Translations under genes and position numbers: made by a program | The notes under the pieces: generated by a model | What the model saw: only the letters and a program-made list of their open reading frames with translations | What the model was told of the DNA's origin: nothing | Databases searched by the model: none | Source of the DNA: Saprospiraceae bacterium | Lineage (GTDB): Bacteria > Bacteroidota > Bacteroidia > Chitinophagales > Saprospiraceae | Assembly: GCA_016714085.1 (NCBI GenBank) | Contig: JADJNW010000030.1 | Span: 1 to 32,796, forward strand | Direction of reading: 5' to 3' | DNA: 32,796 nt | Part shown: piece by piece, positions 18,864 through 27,100 of the stretch | Layout of the letters: every line of letters begins with the position of its first letter | Position numbering within the stretch: position 1 is the first letter of the stretch

Positions 18864-19207
18864 CTACAAATCTTTCATAAACTGCTTCAGTTGTTCCAAT
18901 TTCTCCATCGGCAACTCCTGCAATTTTTTGCAACACATTCCACGTCCTCCGCTTTGGCAAGCAACTTTTGCAAAGGATGATCCTCTGATACTTTCAGGTC
19001 ATTGGGCTTTTGCCAAACAAATAAATCATCGGGTGTGCAATTCAACAGCAAGCACAGTCGCTCCAGGTTCTTGTACGAAATACTATCCTGCTCGTGCCGC
19101 AGCAAACGATTGACTCGATGATACGAAAAGCCATTTTTCACGAGGTACTTGGCAGCATTCGTAATCCCGCGCTGGCGCATTACGCCTAATAAGTTCAATT
19201 TTAACAT
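18864..19207 (-). CDS. Small Cro/C1-type HTH regulator
   Basis: The protein starts MLKLNLLGVMRQRGITNAAK and carries a five-helix Cro/C1 DNA-binding domain (FSYHRVNRLLRHEQDSISYK, then LERLCLLLNCTPDDLFVW). A shift near 18925 hides the natural end, which reads LPMEKLEQLKQFMKDL with a stop at 18866-18864. Joined length is about 114 residues. Such small HTH proteins are common in Bacteroidota and their targets are generally unknown. Eleven 21-bp direct repeats lie 72 bp upstream of the start codon, strongly suggesting that the protein, or a relative, binds there and controls this gene. Confidence 0.85.
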
Positions 19208-19258
19208 GACAAATAAACAGTTTTATAAATCATTCTAAGAGATAATGTATTGATTGTA

Positions 19259-19266
19259 CAAATATA
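19259..19266 (-). promoter_or_regulatory. -7 element of the HTH gene promoter
   Basis: On the minus strand TATATTTG is an exact TAnnTTTG match, 51 bp before the HTH start codon. The -33 position, 19 bases upstream, falls inside the first 21-bp repeat (19280-19289) rather than on a TTTG, so the promoter may depend on, or be blocked by, a factor bound to the array. Confidence 0.5.
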
Positions 19267-19279
19267 TGCTTAAATCTTA

Positions 19280-19509
19280 AAACTGTATGGATTATTTGTT
19301 TAACTGTATGGATTAGTTATTAAATTGTATGGATTAGTTATTAAATTGTATGTTCCTTTTATAAAGCTGTATGTTTTTATTTTTAAACCGTACGTTCTTT
19401 TTGTAAAACTGTATGCTTTTCTTATTAAACTGTATGTTCTTTTGTTAAACTATGTGGAATAATTGTTTATCTGTATGTTTATATTATCAAACTGTATGTT
19501 CAGTATTTT
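19280..19509. repeat. Eleven 21-bp direct repeats upstream of the HTH gene
   Basis: The core AAACTGTATG starts at 19280, 19301, 19322, 19343, 19364, 19385, 19406, 19427, 19447, 19468 and 19489. Nine of the ten intervals are exactly 21 bp and one is 20. The core CTGTATG is conserved, while the other 11 bases are AT-rich and variable. Further decayed copies seem to follow to about 19581 (AAAAGTATA twice) and one may precede at 19260. A 21-bp spacing puts every core on the same face of B-DNA. No spacer-like unique segments and no replication protein gene are nearby. A cooperative operator array is the simplest reading. Confidence 0.95.
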
Positions 19510-19697
19510 TAAAAAGTGTTTATTTATTTAAAATAATGTCCATTTTATTAAAAGTATATATTTATATTATGGAAAAGTATAGGAAAAAGCAGCAGTAGTA
19601 TGGATACTGCAGACACCTGTATTCATTGTACTTGAATAGTTGAAAGCGTAACTTTGATAAAAACTGGTGTCAATAAGATGAGATATGTGGTAAGTTC

Positions 19698-20095
19698 TTA
19701 TTCTTCCTTTCCAATTTCATTCAATACTGCATCTATCAATGCTCTCGTGGGTACTATCAAAGGTTGGACATCGTCTGCATTAAAATCAAAAAAATCGCCA
19801 TAATCGCCTTTTATCGCCAGTCAAATAAATCAGCATACAATTTGCCTAAATCCATGGCGATTTTACCCGTTTTCACAAAATGCAGAAAAAACTGCGTTTT
19901 CACGCCTGTATGGGTTTTGGTTTCGATCTCAAATTTTAACAATAAGCCACCGATTGCGTAATAAGCCGCATAATAAAGACGATTTATTGCCGAGTTCCAT
20001 TTTTCATTTTCGATGAGTAGCAATGCAACCTCGTAGTTTTCTCCTGCTTTTTCAATCCGATATTTGATATAAGCATCTCGCTCCGATGATTTCAT
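19698..20095 (-). CDS. HEPN-domain protein, toxin partner of MNT
   Basis: The start is ATG 20095 (MKSSERDAYIKYRIEKAGEN), which overlaps the upstream MNT stop as ATGA. The all-helical HEPN domain includes NSAINRLYYAAYYAIGGLLL. One indel near 19811 hides the true end ...DAVLNEIGKEE at 19700-19698, giving about 132 residues. HEPN proteins of such pairs act as RNases or as substrates of the partner nucleotidyltransferase. The usual R-x4-6-H signature appears here as R followed by LYYAAYY, with Tyr where His would stand, so RNase activity is uncertain. Confidence 0.85.
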
Positions 20096-20406
20096 AAAGG
20101 TTGTCCTTCTTGTTGCACGTTTTGATAGAGAGGCGTGATACGATATTTGGTATTCCAATCGGATTTTGAATAGACAAACGTAGAAATCGCCTGCCCATAT
20201 TCCAATTCTATTTCAAATAGCTTATGTCGGAATTCTTGCTCTTTTTGTAAGTCAACCGCGCCCGGAAGGAGTATCAAAATATCCCAATCAGACTCGGCTC
20301 GCGCTTCTCCTCGCGCCCGCGAACCAAATAAGATAATATCAGCCTTAGGCTCTAATTCCTTAATGCTTTCTTTGATTTTATTCAATATATCGCTTTGCTT
20401 GTTCAT
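20092..20406 (-). CDS. MNT-family minimal nucleotidyltransferase (antitoxin)
   Basis: The intact 104-residue protein has the family signature GS-x10-DxD complete (FGSRARGEARAESDWDILIL), the metal- and nucleotide-binding core of minimal nucleotidyltransferases. In the known HepT-MntA pairs this enzyme AMPylates and silences the HEPN toxin. The four-base overlap with the HEPN gene indicates coupled translation. Antitoxin-first order fits the family. Confidence 0.9.
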   Translation of the reverse strand: MNKQSDILNKIKESIKELEPKADIILFGSRARGEARAESDWDILILLPGAVDLQKEQEFRHKLFEIELEYGQAISTFVYSKSDWNTKYRITPLYQNVQQEGQPL

Positions 20407-20623
20407 CTATTCAAAGATATATTTTTTTGAGGCTTTTTGCTTGTGATGAAGCGCGTTTTATAAAAATGAGGGAAAAATTAGAGGTGCTCATTGCTACGAT
20501 TTTATTTTCTTAAATAATTTTACCCCAAGCAGAATATCAACTAAAATAAAAGCAAAAAAGGAATTTGCGTAATTCCCAAAAGCCATTTAGGCGGGCTAAC
20601 TCTATTCCTCGTGCATACAAAAT

Positions 20624-20905
20624 TCATAAATAGATATTCCGCCCTCTGCCAGAATCATTTACATCGACTGATAAGAGCAAGCTAAGTACAAATAAAACCT
20701 GAGTAATTAAAATCAGCAAAATCATATTTAACTCAACCGCAGCTTTTATAATTATTATGTGATGTACAATTATTATAAATAAAATTAATGGAAATAATCC
20801 GGCAAAAATATATCCAGCATTATCCAGCCTTACCCAAATAGCAAATGGGGTTGTGATGACTATGAATATTAAAAGGATAGCTTTATATTGATTGTCTTTC
20901 TTCAT
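20624..20905 (-). CDS. Small predicted membrane protein, unknown
   Basis: This 93-residue frame (MKKDNQYKAILLIFIVITTP...) has about three hydrophobic segments: residues 9-25, 30-50 (with an Ile-rich run) and 58-80. I recognise no family. A frameshift may hide a short continuation in the direction of 20520, where another frame reads PPKWLLGITQIPFLLLF. It starts 18 bp after the DUF1801 stop on the same strand and may be the last gene of that operon. Confidence 0.45.
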   Translation of the reverse strand: MKKDNQYKAILLIFIVITTPFAIWVRLDNAGYIFAGLFPLILFIIIVHHIIIIKAAVELNMILLILITQVLFVLSLLLSVDVNDSGRGRNIYL

Positions 20906-20922
20906 CTAACTCAGATTTACTT

Positions 20923-21306
20923 TCACTTCTTTCTGCCCTTCTTCGCCTTCGCTTTCTCTGCATTCTCCGCGACTTTAAACGCCACCATCTGGCGAATCAA
21001 GTCCAATGGCATCGGTTTGTCCAGCGGAAATTGAATAGAGCCTTTGCCGGTTTTGTATTTGGACAGTTCTTTTTGAAAAGCTTCATTCCCGCTCGGCGTT
21101 GCGTAGAAGCCAATATGCTGTTTGAACGCGCCGAAATGCGCCAGCACCCCATTTTGCTTGAAAGTAGGCATGGCGTAGCTGATGGTTTCCACGGCGTCGG
21201 GCGCGGCGGCTTTGATCGTAGCGCGTATTTCCTGGAGGATCGCCTGAATGTCCTCCGAAAACGTAGCGATGTACTCGTCGATGGTGGTGGCGGTGGTGGG
21301 TGTCAT
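20923..21306 (-). CDS. DUF1801 (YdhG-like) protein
   Basis: The intact 127-residue protein shows the DUF1801 pattern: an N-terminal helix (TIDEYIATFSEDIQAILQEI), ISYAMPTFKQNGVLAHFGAF, and KGSIQFPLDKPMPLDLIRQM. A very basic tail (KAKAKKGRKK) follows. The fold resembles the iron-chaperone-like YdhG group, but its function is not established. The start lies 4 bp after the HNH gene stop. Confidence 0.88.
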   Translation of the reverse strand: MTPTTATTIDEYIATFSEDIQAILQEIRATIKAAAPDAVETISYAMPTFKQNGVLAHFGAFKQHIGFYATPSGNEAFQKELSKYKTGKGSIQFPLDKPMPLDLIRQMVAFKVAENAEKAKAKKGRKK

Positions 21307-21310
21307 CTTT

Positions 21311-22003
21311 CTATCTATTTTTATTAATGACTAATTTCAATTGTTCAATTGTTAAAGGTGGATTTTCTCTATGAATCATCGCGTGACAATTAGGGCAAAT
21401 AGGTCTTAAGTCCTTAATAGGATCGACTTCATATTCTTTTCCTATTTCAGAAAGAGGAGTTAGATGGTGAACATGGATAAAACCTTTCCCAAGATCACCA
21501 AAAACTTTTTCAAAATCGAATTCACAAACAGAACAAGTACATTTCCAGTATTCGATACATTTAGCTCTTGCTTTAGGATGTCTTTCATATCTATCAACTA
21601 CAACAGTTTTCTTCATTCCTTCATTAAAAATTTGCGCCTCATCCAAAGGGATTTCTTCTGGGTACTGTTCAATTCCAGTCAGTTCGCTTTCTTCAATTGC
21701 TTCAATTAGATTTTCTTTTAATTGCCAAATAAATCTTTTGCCTTCTTTCCATCCATGGAAAAATAAATCCCGAGCTCTCAATTTTCCACTTTTTCTTACT
21801 GAGAATTCTACCTTGTAATGTTTTGCGATTCTTTCAGCATATCTTTTTAATTCAAGATGTATCGTACTCTTTTTATTGCTTCCTAAGTTTGTTTAGCTAT
21901 AATATTAAATTTTGCTGCTTTGTCTGTTAAATTGCTCCAAATATCTCCTCCATCCCACTACTGTAGGAAATTCTTTATGCAAGCTCATAATAGCATGATT
22001 CAT
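21311..22003 (-). CDS. HNH endonuclease domain protein (frameshifted N-terminus)
   Basis: The C-terminal 100 residues form an HNH nuclease: CSVCEFDFEKVFG, then FIHVHHLTPLSEIG, then LRPICPNCHAMIHR. Two CxxC pairs and the HH/H residues give the zinc-bound beta-beta-alpha-metal core. The N-terminal part (HLELKRYAERIAKHYKVEFS, then WQLKENLIEAIEESEL) is of unknown family. The best start is ATG 22003, overlapping the SnoaL-like stop as ATGA, with indels near 21955 and 21890. Length is about 230 residues. Similar proteins occur as restriction or defence nucleases; here no methylase or specificity gene is present. Confidence 0.8.
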
Positions 22004-22434
22004 TTCAACTCCACATTCCCCTCTACATATTTCAAATTATACTTAAAAGCATTAATCCGCCAACCGTGTTGGGTTTGCATCAAATGGATATTATAGGTAC
22101 CAACAAATGTTCTGGTATTGCCTTGTTGTGCTGCTTTTTTATAATGCGTGGCGGTGGCGTACGCAAATACTTCGGCATCTGCGCCATCAATCGTGACTAA
22201 ATGATTGCCGCTGAGGTGATTCACAGCGTCGATGCCTTCAAATCCCTTTTGCCACATTTCACATACTTCTTTGGCAGTGATGTCTTTGGCCTCGCCGCCC
22301 ATCGAGGACATATCAAACCAGATTTCTTTTGTAAACACCTCATTTTGAAGTTGATCCCATTTTTGTTCGTCGGTATAAATGAAGAGTTTATTTACAATTT
22401 CAATAATTTGATCTCTTACAGAAAATTGTTCCAT
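22000..22434 (-). CDS. SnoaL-like / NTF2-fold protein
   Basis: The intact 144-residue protein fits the SnoaL-like NTF2 family: VRDQIIEIVNKLFIYTDEQK, KEIWFDMSSMGG, a central VNHLSGNHLVTIDG strand, TRTFVGTYNIHLMQ, and a closing GWRINAFKYNLKYVEGN. Such proteins use a cone-shaped pocket for small molecules; the ligand is unknown. It is first in a tight SnoaL-HNH-DUF1801 run. The start at 22434 lies 130 bp from the divergent DHFR-like gene. Confidence 0.85.
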   Translation of the reverse strand: MEQFSVRDQIIEIVNKLFIYTDEQKWDQLQNEVFTKEIWFDMSSMGGEAKDITAKEVCEMWQKGFEGIDAVNHLSGNHLVTIDGADAEVFAYATATHYKKAAQQGNTRTFVGTYNIHLMQTQHGWRINAFKYNLKYVEGNVELK

Positions 22435-22563
22435 GATTTTATGTGGTTTATATAATGTGGATATAATAATTCAAAACTGTGAGACAACTTTCCAAAGATA
22501 GGTAAATTGATATCTTCTATGCAAAAAATATTATCTTCGTTGTGCTGCTTAAATCCCTTTTTT

Positions 22564-23088
22564 ATGCGAAAAGTTATCTTAGGATTAGCCGTTAGCCTCG
22601 ACAGTTTCATCGAAGGTCCGAATGGCGAATACGATTGGTGCTTCACCGATCAGGATTATGGTATGAGCGATTTTTTTAATCGGATTGATGCCGTTTTTAT
22701 CGGCAGGAAATCTTTTGAATTGGCGCAGGCACACGCCTCTGAGGGCGGTGCAGATTGGATGCCAAAGGTGGAAGAGTACGTTTTTTCTAACACCCTGGAA
22801 AGTGTGCCGGAGGGGAAGATTTTGGTAAAAGGAGACATTCAGCAGCAGGTCATGGAAATTAAAAATCGCCCCGGTAAAGATATTTGGTTGTTCGGTGGTG
22901 CAGATTTGACGGCGGCTTTGATGCAATTGGGCTTGGTGGATGAGCTTTGGCTCTCGGTGCATCCGATATTATTGGGCGCTGGAAAGCCTTTGTTTATTGG
23001 CTTGAAAGATCGTATTGAATTGACTTTATTGGAATCTAAAACGTATGATACCGGCTTGGTATCATTAAAATATCATGTTGGGAAGTAA
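22564..23088 (+). CDS. Dihydrofolate reductase-family (RibD C-terminal) protein
   Basis: I choose ATG 22564 (MRKVILGLAVSLDSFIEGPN) because the family begins there; the upstream ATG at 22507 adds 19 atypical residues. The 174-residue domain is complete: DAVFIGRKSFELA, DIWLFGGADLTAALMQLGLV, DELWLSVHPILLGAGKPLF. These are the NADPH- and substrate-binding features of the RibD C-terminal/DHFR-like fold. The substrate is not known for this clade, which is not the folate enzyme itself. Confidence 0.9.
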   Translation: MRKVILGLAVSLDSFIEGPNGEYDWCFTDQDYGMSDFFNRIDAVFIGRKSFELAQAHASEGGADWMPKVEEYVFSNTLESVPEGKILVKGDIQQQVMEIKNRPGKDIWLFGGADLTAALMQLGLVDELWLSVHPILLGAGKPLFIGLKDRIELTLLESKTYDTGLVSLKYHVGK

Positions 23089-23170
23089 AAAACATAGACA
23101 TTTTGATCATTGATTTTTGTATCTTCGATCATCTCAACTTTATATTAAAACACCTAAAATGAACTAAACC

Positions 23171-24488
23171 ATGTCCACTTCTCGTCGGAAATTCCTGCAA
23201 GATACTTCCAAAACTATTGCTGTGGCTACGCTCGCGTCGTCTCCTTTATTATCTTTTGCAAAGAACAGGCGCTTTTCACCGAATGAAAAAATCAATATCG
23301 CGCTGATCGGGGTGCGTGGTATGGGCTTTGGCAATCTGGAAAATGCGCTGAAAATAGAAGGCGTAGAATGTATTGGGCTTTGTGATATTGACAGTAATAT
23401 TTTGGCAAAACGCGCGGCGGATGTAGAGAAAATTCAAGGCAAAGCGCCGATGCAATATAATGATTATCGCAAGTTATTGGAAAATAAAGATTTGGATGCG
23501 GTCATTATTGGTACGCCCGATCATTGGCATTGTCTGCCGTTTATTGCAGCTTGAAGCGGGTAAAGATGTATGTGGAAAAGCCTTTGGCGAATAGTATTGC
23601 CGAGTGTGATTTGATGGTGAAAGCCGCTCGAAAATATAATCGTGTAGCGCAAGTCGGGCAACAGCAGCGCAGCGGTGCGCATTGGCAGGAAGCGATGGCT
23701 TTTATGAAATCGGGTAAAATCGGTAAGCTACGTAAAGTAAATGTCTGGGGCAATTTTAATTATGGCGTCACCCAATGAAAGTTCCAAATGAACCTGTACC
23801 CGCCGGCGTGGATTATGAAATGGTCGCTCAGCGCCTGCGCGTCCTTTTAATACCAATCATTTTCATGGTTCCTGGCGTATGTTTTGGGATTTTGGTGGCG
23901 GCTTGCTCACGGATTGGGGCGTGCATTTGATCGATATGGCCCTATGGGTCAAAGATATTAAAACGCCTCCCCTATCGGTGAACGCTTCGGGCGGGAATTA
24001 TTCTTTCAAAGATCATGCCCATGAAACTTTTGATACGATGAGTGTTAATTACCAACTAAATGATTATGTAATGACTTGGGAACATACGGCCGGTACGCAG
24101 AAAGGCCCTTATGGTATTTCCTATGGTCTGGCTTTTATTGGCGATGATGCAACGCTTGTAATTAATCGGCAAGGTTGGGAATTATTTCCTGAATGGGATG
24201 ATGAAAAGAAAGCACCCAAAGTACCGGAAATGCCTAAGAAATCTGGCGGTGAGTCGCATCCGAGCATATGCAAAACTTTATAGATTGTATCAAATCTCGC
24301 AAAGATCCGAACTGCACCATCGAAAATGGTAGGCTAGTTGCTTTGTATGCACACATGGGCAATATTTCCTTGCGCACCAATTCACGTTTGGATTGAATGA
24401 AGCGAAGCAAAATTTTGGTAAGAATAAGGCTGCAAATCAATTGATTACACCGAATTATCGGAAGCCGTGGGAATTGCCGAAAGTATAA
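23171..24488 (+). CDS. Gfo/Idh/MocA-family oxidoreductase with Tat signal (frameshifted)
   Basis: The N-terminus MSTSRRKFLQDTSKTIAVAT is a twin-arginine signal, so the NAD(P)-binding protein is probably exported. The Rossmann part follows (NIALIGVRGMGFGNLENAL, GLCDIDSN, VIIGTPDHWH), then the family motif VEKPLANS and the C-terminal barrel (GSWRMFWDFGGGLLTDWGVH, SFKDHAHETFDTMSVNY). It ends YRKPWELPKV after shifts near 23550, 23775, 23840 and 24260. About 438 residues is normal. Homologues act on sugars or glycosides; the nearby ChbG-like deacetylases are consistent with a carbohydrate role. Confidence 0.9.
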
Positions 24489-24490
24489 AG

Positions 24491-24519
24491 TTATGGCGCA
24501 TTTTAAAAATGTGCCATAA
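24491..24519 (+). terminator. Terminator-like hairpin after the Gfo/Idh gene
   Basis: TTATGGCGCATTTT pairs with AAAATGTGCCATAA around a single base, with one G-T pair, starting 3 bp after the stop. The A/T-rich flanks make it a plausible bidirectional intrinsic terminator. Confidence 0.65.
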
Positions 24520-24581
24520 TTATTATACTTAAAAATATGCTACATTATATCAATAACTAATAATATCCAATCAAAAATATT

Positions 24582-25520
24582 ATGAAAAACAGGATTTTTT
24601 TTACTTCGTTATTATACGTTTTACTTACCTTTTCCTTGCAAGCACAAGCTTCCCTCGCAGAGCGCCTCGGCTATTCAAAAGATGCGAAATTATTGATTAT
24701 TCACTCCGATGATCTGGCGGTCGCGCATTCTGAAAATCAGGCAAGCTTTAAAGCGATGAAAGATGGCTCGGTGAATTCGGCGAGCGTAATGGTGCCTTGT
24801 CCCTGGCTCAAAGAAGTCGCGGAATACGCCAAAGCAAATCCGAATCATGACTTGGGTTTGCACCTCACGCTTACCAGCGAATGGCAATGGTACAAATGGG
24901 GCCCGGCGGCGCCGCGCGGCGAAGTGCCTGGGCTCGTTGATGCCAATGGTTATTTTTATGATAATTGTGCCGATGTAGCCAAAAACGCAAAACCGGGAAG
25001 TGGAACGCGAACTCCGCGCCCAGATTGAAAAGTCCAAAGCTTTAGGCTTAGAGCCGACGCATCTGGATTCGCACATGGGCTGTTTATTTTCTACGAATCC
25101 GGCAAAATTTAGCGCTTATTTAAAATTATCAAAAGAATATCGCATTCCGGCTATGATTAATCATGATATGGTAAATGGAATTATTAAACAAATGCCCGAT
25201 TTATTTAAAGATTATTTTGATGAAAATACGCCCGTCGTAGATCGAGTGCTAACTGCAGGCCCGGAAGATTATAAAAAGGTATGAAACAATATTATGAAAA
25301 TGTTATACGTACATTACCATCTGGTGTCAGTGTGTTGCTCATTCACACGGCTTATGAAAACCTGGAAACGCAAGGTATGATGGTGAATCATATCGACTGG
25401 GGCGCAGCCTGGCGACAGGATGATTATGATTTTTTTATGAGTAAAGCTTGTAAAAAATTATTAAAAGAGCAAAATATTAAGCTCGTTACCTGGCGGGAAA
25501 TTCAAAAATTAATGAATTAA
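24582..25520 (+). CDS. ChbG/HpnK-type carbohydrate deacetylase, copy 1
   Basis: A signal peptide (MKNRIFFTSLLYVLLTFSLQ) precedes a YdjC/ChbG domain. LIIHSDDLAVAHSENQA supplies the paired Asp, LGLHLTLTSEW a His, and THLDSHMG the HxxxH-type metal ligands; LIHTAYENLETQGM is near the end. This family removes N-acetyl groups from chito-oligosaccharides and related sugars with a metal. Indels near 24995 and 25280 split it; joined length is about 312 residues. A paralogue follows 10 bp later. Confidence 0.88.
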
Positions 25521-25530
25521 AATTAAATTC

Positions 25531-26444
25531 ATGAAAAGCGTTTTATTACTATTCTTTTACATTTTTATTACATTTTTCGCACAATCACAAACCTCGCTTG
25601 CCGAACGGCTTGGCTATTCAAAAAGACGCGAAATTATTAATTATTCATGCCGATGATCTGGCGGTTTCGCATTCTGAAAATCAAGCAAGTTTTAAAGCAT
25701 TAAAGATGGTTCGGTCAATTCGGTCAGTGTAATGGTGCCTTGTCCCCTGGCTTACAGAAGTGGCAGAATATGCGAAAGCAAACCCGAATCATGATATAGG
25801 ATTACATTTGACATTAAGTAGTGAATGGGAATGGAATAATGGACGCCCTGCTGCGCCGCGTAATGAAGTAAATAGTTTGGTGGATGCCAACGGCTATTTT
25901 TATAATAATTGTAATGATTTTGCAAAAAATGCCAAACCTGAAGAAATAGAACGCGAACCTGCGCCCAGATTGAAAAGGCAAAGGCAATGGGCATCGAATT
26001 TACGCATTTTGATACGCATATGCGATGTTTATTTTCCAACCCAACTACTTTTGCGCTTTATGTAAAAATGGGAAGAGAATATAATGTTCCTGTAAAAGTG
26101 AGTCGAAATATGATAACAGGATTCGCAGGGCAACCGCCTGATACCTCAAGGCTTATTTTATTGATCGTTCGATCACCGCTTCGCCCTCCGATTATGAAAA
26201 AGGAATGCAGGATTTTTATAAAAATGCATTAAAAACATTACAACACGGAGTAAATGAATTAGTGATTCATACTGCGTATAATGATTTGGAGATGCAGGGA
26301 TTAACCGTCAACCACCCCAATTGGGGCGCGGCTTGGCGGCAGGCTGATTATGATTTTTTTACAAGTAAAAAATGTAAGAAAATATTAAAACAGGAAGGCA
26401 TTCAGTTAATAACCTGGCGCGAAATTGGAAAATTGCTTAAATAG
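25531..26444 (+). CDS. ChbG/HpnK-type carbohydrate deacetylase, copy 2 (frameshifted)
   Basis: This is a tandem paralogue of the preceding gene with the same order of motifs: signal peptide (MKSVLLLFFYIFITFFAQSQ), SLAERLGYSK, IHADDLAVSHSENQASF, IGLHLTLSSEWEW, THFDTHMRCLFSN, and VIHTAYNDLEMQGLTVNH. Metal-ligand residues are kept, so it should be active if the indels (near 25620, 25705, 25745, 25960 and 26145) are errors. Compared with copy 1 the region after the HxxxH motif differs most (VSRNMITGFAGQPPD), hinting at a different substrate. Its end overlaps the convergent thioesterase by 8 bp. Confidence 0.85.
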
Positions 26445-26917
26445 CTATTACACTTCCCAAAAACGGTCGCATCTCTTCGTCAATATCCCGACGCAAGTCC
26501 ATGAGTTTTTTGGCGTAAGCCTCCAAGCGTTGCTCTTGCTCGGTTTGGGGTGCCCATTTAGGCACAGGGCGCGGTTCACCTTGTTCGTCAACTGCAACAA
26601 AAACAATAATGCAATGCGTGTTTTTACGCAATTCTTCTTCCGTAGTCGCACGCGAATACACATACTGCCACGTGCATACTCGTATTGCCGGTGTAAATAA
26701 TTCGGCATTGTATTTCAACCAAATCGCCAATATGAATGGGTTGATAAAAACGAATACCGCCCACATAGACCGTCACGCAATAGCCGCTGCACCAATTTGA
26801 TGCGCAAGCGTAGCCCGCCTGGTCGATCCATTTCATTACCATGCCGCCGTGCACTTTACCACCGAAGTTTACATCGGTTGGTTCGGTCAGAAATCGAAGT
26901 GTTAAAGTTGAGTCCAA
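26437..26917 (-). CDS. Acyl-CoA thioesterase (hotdog fold, frameshifted)
   Basis: The start MDSTLTLRFLTEPTDVNFGG leads into the family core VNFGGKVHGGMVMKWIDQAG and the second strand region VGGIRFYQPIHIGDLVEIQC. After an indel near 26650 it continues VYSRATTEEELRKNTHCIIV and ends with a charged helix. The length of about 160 residues and the HGG motif fit the YciA/BFIT-like acyl-CoA hydrolases, which release free fatty acids from acyl-CoA in the cytoplasm. Confidence 0.88.
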
Positions 26918-27100
26918 GCGAAATTAAAAAATCTTGTAAAGATAGTTATAAATTATAGCTTATAAAAGAGTCTATTCTGCAAGGTTTAATTTCAAAAAAT
27001 CAGTAGCTTTTTTATACCTTTGCTAAAGTTCAAATTATCAGCTTTTTATAGCAAAATTTTATACTGCTCGACAAGAAATCACCTATAAATTTTCACAAAT

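Noticed and set aside
19280..19509. Plasmid-type iterons marking a replication origin
   Set aside because: The 21-bp spacing would fit, but no Rep, partition or plasmid gene is present and the surroundings are chromosomal. It remains a weak alternative.
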